NCBI RefSeq assembly: GCF_002305875.1
Contig: NZ_CP022098.1
Location: 3,038,001 to 3,102,000 of the forward strand
DNA length: 64,000 bases
From: Cystobacter fuscus
GTDB lineage: Bacteria > Myxococcota > Myxococcia > Myxococcales > Myxococcaceae
Direction: 5' to 3'
Shown: one piece after another, positions 59,476-64,000 of the stretch
Layout: every line of letters starts with the position of its first letter
How positions within the stretch are numbered: position 1 is the stretch's first letter
Made by a program: the position numbers and the translations under genes
The notes under the pieces: generated by a model
Told to the model about the DNA's origin: nothing
Database searches by the model: none
Seen by the model: the letters and a program-made list of their open reading frames with translations, nothing else

Positions 59476-60915
59476 GTGACTGATGACTTGACCGGCTACG
59501 AAGATCACCTCGTCGTGATCGTGAGTCGTGATCCCGCCGTCCGCGAGCTGCTGCGCACCCGGAGCGAGAGCCTGGGCTTCGATGTGCTCGAGTTCGAGCA
59601 CGCCCAGGAGGTGCTCGGACGGGAGACGTTCGACTGGACGGCGGTCTGTCTCGACCTCGAGCTCGACGACCTGGGAGGTCGGGACGTGTTGCGGCACCTG
59701 CGGGCCCGCGATGCCCTGCTCCCCATCTTGATCATCGCCTCGGATCAAGATCTCCACGCCGCCGTCCAGGCGGTGCGCCGGGGTGCCTATGACTACGTGG
59801 CCAAGCCCCTGGAGGGCGCGCGCGTCACCCAGTCCCTGCGCGAGGCGGCCGAGTACCGGCGGGAGTGCTGGCGGCTGCGGAGCCTCGAACAGGCGGGGGA
59901 GGCGGAGCCGCTCCTCGGACGCCTCGTCGGCCAGAGCGCCCCGATGCGGGCCCTGGTGCGGCAGCTGCGCCGGGTGCTGATGGCGGAGGTGCCCGTGTGC
60001 ATCTTCGGCGAGACGGGCACGGGCAAGGAGTTGGTGGCGCGCGCCATCCACGAGCAGGGCTCCCGGGCGGGCGGGCCGCTCGTCGCCGTCAACTGCGCCG
60101 CCTTCTCCGAGTCCCTGCTCGAGTCGGAGCTCTTCGGCCATGACCGGGGGGCCTTCACCGGCGCCTTCACCACCCACAAGGGGTGCTTCGAGCAGGCGCA
60201 GGGCGGCACCCTGTTCCTCGATGAGGTGGGGGAGATGAGCGCCTCCACCCAGGTGCGGTTGCTCAGGACCCTGCAGGAGCGCACCGTGCGGCGCGTGGGC
60301 GGCACGGTGGAGATCCGCGTCGATGTCCGCATCATCGCCGCCACCCACCGGGATCTCCCCGCGGAGGTGAAGCGGGGACGGTTTCGCGAGGATCTCTACT
60401 ACCGGCTCGCCGTCTATCCGCTCCGGGTCCCGCCGCTGCGGGAGCGCGCCTCGGACATCCCGCTGCTCGTCCACCACTTCCTGCGCCGGTGGGCCGGGGG
60501 GGACAAGAGCCGCCCGCGCCGCGTCACCCAGGAGGTGCTGGAGGCGCTCGTGCGCTACGCCTGGCCCGGCAACGTGCGCGAGTTGGAGAACGTCCTCCAG
60601 CGCGCCGCGCTCGCCTGCGATGGGCCGCAGATCGAACTCGAGCACCTGCCCGCGGAGCTGCGCGCGCTCGTGCTCCCCGCCATTCCCCGGGTGCTCGCCT
60701 CCGCGCGCGAGGGCGCCTCCCGGCCCCTGCTCGCGGAGGACACCGTCGTGCCCATCCGGGAGCTGGAGCGTCGGGAGATCCTCAAGGCGATGGCGGTGAC
60801 CCAGGGCAGTGTGAGCAAGGCCGCGCGCCTGCTGGGACTCGGGCGGGCGACGCTCTACCGCCGCCTGGGCGAGTTGCACCTCTCCTCGGCCATCGACGAG
60901 CGCTCGGGCGGTTGA
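59476..60915 (+). CDS. NtrC-family sigma-54-dependent response regulator
   Basis: A 479-residue regulator from GTG 59476 (CAGGAG 10 bases before). The receiver has phosphoacceptor Asp60 (VCLDLEL), Ser89 and Lys110 (VAKP). The AAA+ domain carries Walker A GETGTGKE (about 178), GAFTGA (about 229) for sigma-54 contact, Walker B GGTLFLDEVGEM and the arginine-finger region FREDLYYRLAVYP. The C-terminal Fis-type helix-turn-helix is GSVSKAARLLGLGRATLYRR. No histidine kinase adjoins. It likely activates the downstream Wza-like gene from a sigma-54 promoter. Confidence 0.93.
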   Translation: MTDDLTGYEDHLVVIVSRDPAVRELLRTRSESLGFDVLEFEHAQEVLGRETFDWTAVCLDLELDDLGGRDVLRHLRARDALLPILIIASDQDLHAAVQAVRRGAYDYVAKPLEGARVTQSLREAAEYRRECWRLRSLEQAGEAEPLLGRLVGQSAPMRALVRQLRRVLMAEVPVCIFGETGTGKELVARAIHEQGSRAGGPLVAVNCAAFSESLLESELFGHDRGAFTGAFTTHKGCFEQAQGGTLFLDEVGEMSASTQVRLLRTLQERTVRRVGGTVEIRVDVRIIAATHRDLPAEVKRGRFREDLYYRLAVYPLRVPPLRERASDIPLLVHHFLRRWAGGDKSRPRRVTQEVLEALVRYAWPGNVRELENVLQRAALACDGPQIELEHLPAELRALVLPAIPRVLASAREGASRPLLAEDTVVPIRELERREILKAMAVTQGSVSKAARLLGLGRATLYRRLGELHLSSAIDERSGG

Positions 60916-60951
60916 GCTCCGCTGGCGCGGCTCTTGCCAGGGGGCGCCCGC

Positions 60952-61932
60952 ATGCGCCGCTTTTTTCTCGTGGTGGGCAGTGTCCTCTCCCTGTGCTCGG
61001 GCTGTCACGCCCACCTGACTCCCGCCCCGCCGCGCGCCGCGGAGGACAGGGGCTTCACGGGCGAGCCGCTCCCCGAGCCGGCCGGGATGGCCCCGGTGCC
61101 CCCGACGCCCTTCCGGTTGGAGCCCGGTGATGTCCTCAACCTGCGGACGATCTCGGCGGCGCCCCTGGAGGTGCCGGGCCTGCGCGTCGATGACGCCGGG
61201 TTCCTCCATGCCCCGCTCACGGGCGCCGTCGCGGTGATGGGCACGTCCCTGGAGGAGGCCGAGGCCCTGCTCCAGGAGCGGTTGCGCCGCTATGATCGCT
61301 TCGCCATCGCCTCGCTCACCGTGGCGTCACCCGCCGGGCACCGGGCGAGTGTGCAGGGCGCCGTGGTCAAGCCCGGGAGCTATCTCCTGGAGGGGCCCAC
61401 CCGGGTGGCGGATCTGCTCGCGCTGGCCGGCGGAGTCCAACCGGCTGGGGGAGAGGTCGAGAGCGTCGAGGCCGGGGATCTCGAGGCCGCGCGCCTGCTG
61501 CGTGCCGGGGAGTCCCTGCCCATCAGCATCCCCCGGGCGCTCACCGGAGATCCGAGGCACAACGTGCTGCTGACGCCGTGGGACGTGTTGTTCGTGCCCG
61601 CCCTGCGGGGCGCGGCGGTGCGGGTGCTGGGCGAGGTGCGGCATCCCCGCCTCGTGTCCTGGCGCCCGGGACTGCGGCTGAGCGAGGTGCTCGCGCAGGC
61701 CCAGGGGCTGCTCCCCGGCGCGGACGCGGCCGACGTGCGCATCGTCCGGGGCCCGCTCTCCTCGCCGCGGCTCTACCGGGCTGATCTCGAGGCGCTCGTC
61801 CAGGGACGGGCGCCCGATGTGGAGCTGGCGCGCGGAGACATCGTGTTCGTGACCCGGCACTGGTTCGCCTCGGTGACGGACGTGATCCAACGCCTGGTGC
61901 CCCTGCTGGTCATCTCACCCCTGCCGCGTTGA
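60952..61932 (+). CDS. Wza-like polysaccharide export lipoprotein
   Basis: A 326-residue protein from ATG 60952. The lipobox is LCSGC (Cys18), so it is outer-membrane anchored. The Poly_export domain starts RLEPGDVLNLRTISAAP, followed by two SLBB-like domains (VVKPGSYLLEGPTRVADLLA; VLGEVRHPRLVSWRPGLRLS). The C-terminal helix (SVTDVIQRLVPLLVISPLP) resembles the amphipathic helix that forms the Wza pore. It exports capsular or exopolysaccharide. It follows the NtrC-like gene by 36 bases. Confidence 0.9.
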   Translation: MRRFFLVVGSVLSLCSGCHAHLTPAPPRAAEDRGFTGEPLPEPAGMAPVPPTPFRLEPGDVLNLRTISAAPLEVPGLRVDDAGFLHAPLTGAVAVMGTSLEEAEALLQERLRRYDRFAIASLTVASPAGHRASVQGAVVKPGSYLLEGPTRVADLLALAGGVQPAGGEVESVEAGDLEAARLLRAGESLPISIPRALTGDPRHNVLLTPWDVLFVPALRGAAVRVLGEVRHPRLVSWRPGLRLSEVLAQAQGLLPGADAADVRIVRGPLSSPRLYRADLEALVQGRAPDVELARGDIVFVTRHWFASVTDVIQRLVPLLVISPLPR

Positions 61933-62326
61933 GGACGGTAGGAGGGCTCTGGCGCCTCGACGCGCGCGCTTGCTCGCCGAGACGATGCTGCCCGCGCCCT
62001 CGTCAGCCGAGCTGCTCGCGGCGAACCAGCCCGTCACCGCGACGGTGGACGGGGCACATGGCGCAGGCGCGGCTCAATCAGGCGCAGGGCCACCATGAAG
62101 GGGGCGGGTGGGGTAGAACTCTGGAGAGGGTCTTGGGCTAGCGCATGAACCGATTTCCTGGGTTGCACCCGGGACCCGGTTGACATGACCTTGTAGGTCA
62201 TGTCAAATAGGCACGGCGCTTTGCACGTGCCTTCTGGTGGTCGGTACAGGGGCCCTGAGCTCGTGCGTAGGAGTCTCTTGCGTGTTTCGTTGGCTATCGA
62301 GGACGAGGTGGCCTGGGCCATCAGAC
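61933..62326. other. 394-base stretch with no convincing gene; contains a palindrome
   Basis: After the Wza-like stop one frame (about 61949-62096) can be read as ending LLAETMLPAPSSAELLAANQ and a few more residues, but it has no recognised start or homology and is not called a gene. The rest is lower in GC and holds the palindrome at 62180-62206 and the leader of the next operon. Confidence 0.6.
62180..62206. promoter_or_regulatory. Perfect 11-bp-arm palindrome, probable operator
   Basis: TTGACATGACC, five bases TTGTA, GGTCATGTCAA. Both arms are perfect. TTGACA at the left edge could serve as a -35 box. It lies 121 bases before the ATG of the next gene, so repressor binding here could block that operon. 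Regulator unknown. Confidence 0.6.
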
Positions 62327-62833
62327 ATGAAACACTTGGCCGTGGCCCTATTCCTGGCTGGACGCGCCAACAGTGGCGTGGGGTCCGCTCGCTTTCATCA
62401 AGCCGCCGCGCTCCCCACCCCTGTCCCAGCGCCTGTTCCCCAGTTCCCCCGTCCCAGCTACACCCCCGCGGGTGCCGGTGCGTCACCGCTCGGCCAGCCG
62501 TGGCAGCCACCAGGCGTCCAGGTGGAGCGTTCACCGAACCGGCGGCTCCTCCCACCGACGCCAGAGCCGGGCCTTTGGGCAGCGGATGTCGTTGCGCGCT
62601 TGTTCGAGTATTGCGCCATCCAGCGAGCATTTCGGCTACATAAAAAGCTCATGAAGGCAAATGCCGAGCCCTCCCGTGTATTGGAACAACGCGAGGCGGC
62701 CATGGGCGTTGCCGTCCTGTTCGCCCAAAGCGCCTGCAACGAGCAGACGTATCCACGTGAAGCAGCGGACCTATACAATCAAGCAGCGAATGAATGGGCC
62801 AGGCAGAACCGTATGGTGGAGGAAGGTTTGTGA
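62327..62833 (+). CDS. Hypothetical lipoprotein-like protein with altered lipobox
   Basis: A 168-residue protein from ATG 62327. The start MKHLAVALFLAGRANSG has the shape of a lipoprotein signal, but Arg13 (CGC) stands where Cys (TGC) is expected. A Pro-rich linker follows, then a helical C-terminal domain (LWAADVVARLFEYCAIQRAF, AVLFAQSACNEQTYPREAAD). Its stop overlaps the next gene's GTG. If the Arg is real, the protein is unlipidated and perhaps retained in the inner membrane or periplasm. No family named. Confidence 0.65.
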   Translation: MKHLAVALFLAGRANSGVGSARFHQAAALPTPVPAPVPQFPRPSYTPAGAGASPLGQPWQPPGVQVERSPNRRLLPPTPEPGLWAADVVARLFEYCAIQRAFRLHKKLMKANAEPSRVLEQREAAMGVAVLFAQSACNEQTYPREAADLYNQAANEWARQNRMVEEGL

Positions 62834-63264
62834 GGACACCGCCTGATCCTCGAGCACCGATGACTCCAGGGGAGGAGGAGGCCTTCGACGGACGAGACGC
62901 CTATGTGGGGTGTATCGTCAATCTCTACTGTGCGAAGGCCTGGGCGGAGCGCCGAGATTACAACGACCTTTCCGCTGAACTCATCCGCCTTGGATCTCCA
63001 TCCCCTGACTCTGGCCACGAATTCTGGCGAGTCAAATGGTCGTCGGGCGGTGACCCAGAGGAAGATGAATTGTTCGCATGGGCGCGGCGTAAAGCGCTTG
63101 AGCTGAAGCCAGACGTCAAAGGCTTGGACTGGGTGACCCTGGCAACGCAATTGTATGAGGGGGACGTCGCGGCGGAAGTCCACCGCCTTTTTCCAGGTTT
63201 CTCGGGAGGACCGCATGCCGGCTCCGGGTTGGTGTTCTTCCATCTGATGGGGCTGATTTCGTAG
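62830..63264 (+). CDS. Hypothetical protein coupled to the upstream gene
   Basis: A 144-residue protein; GTG 62830 overlaps the preceding stop (GTGA), and ATG 62860 is an alternative start. It is acidic, cytosolic in look, with Trp-rich parts (HEFWRVKWSSGG, LKPDVKGLDWVTLATQLY) and no signal peptide. Lower GC than the neighbourhood suggests transfer. The pair could be a secreted factor and its cytosolic partner, but no toxin or immunity motif is seen. Confidence 0.6.
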   Translation: MRTPPDPRAPMTPGEEEAFDGRDAYVGCIVNLYCAKAWAERRDYNDLSAELIRLGSPSPDSGHEFWRVKWSSGGDPEEDELFAWARRKALELKPDVKGLDWVTLATQLYEGDVAAEVHRLFPGFSGGPHAGSGLVFFHLMGLIS

Positions 63265-63311
63265 GAGAGGCCGCGCAGATGCTCTGGTCCGAGTGGGTCT
63301 CGGGACCTGGC

Positions 63312-63953
63312 TCAAGCGATCCGCCGTCCGAGGAAGTCGAAGGCCTCGAGTGGGAGCAGGTGGGCCCGGGTCTGGGGGTACTCGGAGGCCAGGAGGGTGA
63401 AGCTCAGCAGGTCGCCGCGCGGGTGGTGCGGCGCGAGCTGCCGGTCGCGCAGTCGTCCCTCGAAGGTGAAGCCCAGCCGGCGCGCCATCGCCGCGCTCCG
63501 CTCGTTGTCTGGCGCGCAGAACAGGTCCAGGCGTTTCACCTTGTCGAATTCGAAGGCGGTCTTGACCAGCGCCGAGGCCATCTCCGTGGCGAGACCCTGG
63601 CCCGTCACGTCGCGGCGGAACCAGTAGGCGATCTCGAGCGCGTCGATGCCAGCGCGTTTGAGCAGTCCACCCTCGCCGAGCATCCTGCCGGTCTCCGGCT
63701 CGAAGGCGCCGTGGGCGCGATCCTGGTCCAGATCGAAGCTGCCTCGGAGCTTGCGGATCTGCGTGGCGTGGGCATCCAGGGACATGCGTCCCTCGGGAGT
63801 GAGAGGGAAGAAGTGCTCGAGGAACGCTCCGCTGGAGTCCACCGCGTCCTTGCGGAGCGCGGCATCGGAGGGCTCCATGCAGCGCAAGAGGAGGCGGGGC
63901 GTTCGCAAGCGATAGGGCGGTCTGATGGCGAGGGGGCCGGCGGGCGTCGTCAT
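63312..63953 (-). CDS. GNAT-family N-acetyltransferase (RimJ/RimL-like)
   Basis: A 213-residue GNAT enzyme. The N-terminal strand (YRLRTPRLLLRCMEPSDA) and motif A (YWFRRDVTGQGLATEMASAL) give the acetyl-CoA-binding R-x-x-G-x-(G/A) signature (RRDVTGQGLA). FCAPDNERSAAMARRLGFTF follows as motif B, and GDLLSFTLLASEYP ends the domain. RimJ/RimL-like members acetylate N-terminal amines of proteins or small molecules. Single gene, minus strand. Confidence 0.9.
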   Translation of the reverse strand: MTTPAGPLAIRPPYRLRTPRLLLRCMEPSDAALRKDAVDSSGAFLEHFFPLTPEGRMSLDAHATQIRKLRGSFDLDQDRAHGAFEPETGRMLGEGGLLKRAGIDALEIAYWFRRDVTGQGLATEMASALVKTAFEFDKVKRLDLFCAPDNERSAAMARRLGFTFEGRLRDRQLAPHHPRGDLLSFTLLASEYPQTRAHLLPLEAFDFLGRRIA

Positions 63954-64000
63954 GAGGTGGGAGTCTACGCCTGGGATGGTGGGCCTTCCGCTCCGGCCTT

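Noticed and set aside
61949..62096. Short frame after the Wza-like gene (LLAETMLPAPSSAELLAAN)
   Set aside because: No start codon with a ribosome site and no recognised family; too short to support.
1..64000. tRNA, rRNA and riboswitch candidates
   Set aside because: No cloverleaf with T-loop sequence, no rRNA core sequence and no known riboswitch core was noticed by eye on either strand; a covariance-model scan would be needed to exclude them.

Overview
The window reads as chromosomal DNA of a fruiting-body myxobacterium, probably Cystobacterineae (Archangium/Cystobacter-like). This is inferred from the very high GC, dense short-spaced genes, several ECF sigma factors coupled to membrane partners, a myxobacterial TIGR03001-type sigma factor beside a kinase-STAND-PEGA-SUMF1 giant, and many large secreted or lipidated proteins (Kelch, thrombospondin-like, Rhs, ADYC, M4 and M28 peptidases). 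No tRNA, rRNA or CRISPR array was seen.

Layout. 1-9 kb: the 3' part of a UvrA-like gene; two ECF sigma operons with overlapping stop and start codons (sigma/TPR membrane protein/barrel-like protein, and sigma/zinc-finger anti-sigma/Spy-like protein); a lipoprotein; an SGNH hydrolase; a 63-bp-repeat coiled-coil gene. 9-17 kb: a V4R-like protein, a YcaO-TfuA pair, an orphan DNA methyltransferase, a DAACS symporter, a SlyD-like isomerase and an OPT transporter. 17.2-19.9 kb: a lower-GC, decaying polymorphic-toxin island. It has an intact Tox-REase-5 toxin and Imm52 immunity gene, two small broken genes, an IS701-like transposase fragment and a frameshifted PAAR remnant. 20-29.6 kb: PhoX phosphatase, Cys-rich secreted protein, cupin, alpha/beta hydrolase, lipoprotein HtrA protease, M28 aminopeptidase, lipoprotein, DUF418 protein, Uma2 protein.

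29.6-44.8 kb: a secretome block with an M4 metalloprotease carrying a B-lectin tail, a 1936-residue Sec-exported SpvB/FG-GAP/Rhs protein, an lnt operon, a sialate-esterase-like/beta-helix operon and a duplicated Cys-rich lipoprotein. Four copies of one spaced DNA motif (GCATCATTTTCC-N8-GGCTC, then N7-TCG in three) occur here. Three lie just upstream of secreted-protein genes, which suggests a shared promoter or operator.

44.9-64 kb: an exported TPR-CHAT protease-like protein divergent from an ADYC protein; a TIGR03001 sigma factor divergent from a kinase/NTPase/SUMF1 giant; an acyltransferase; a Kelch/TSP1 surface lipoprotein; a serine-acetyltransferase-like protein, an NtrC-type activator and a Wza-like exporter lipoprotein (exopolysaccharide theme); two coupled unknown genes behind a perfect palindrome; and a GNAT acetyltransferase.

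Most notable are the unassigned promoter-like motif, the YcaO-TfuA pair without a visible precursor peptide, the eroding toxin island, and the sigma/kinase pair in which the kinase begins with an anti-sigma-like zinc motif. All family names rest on motifs read by eye; no database search was run.
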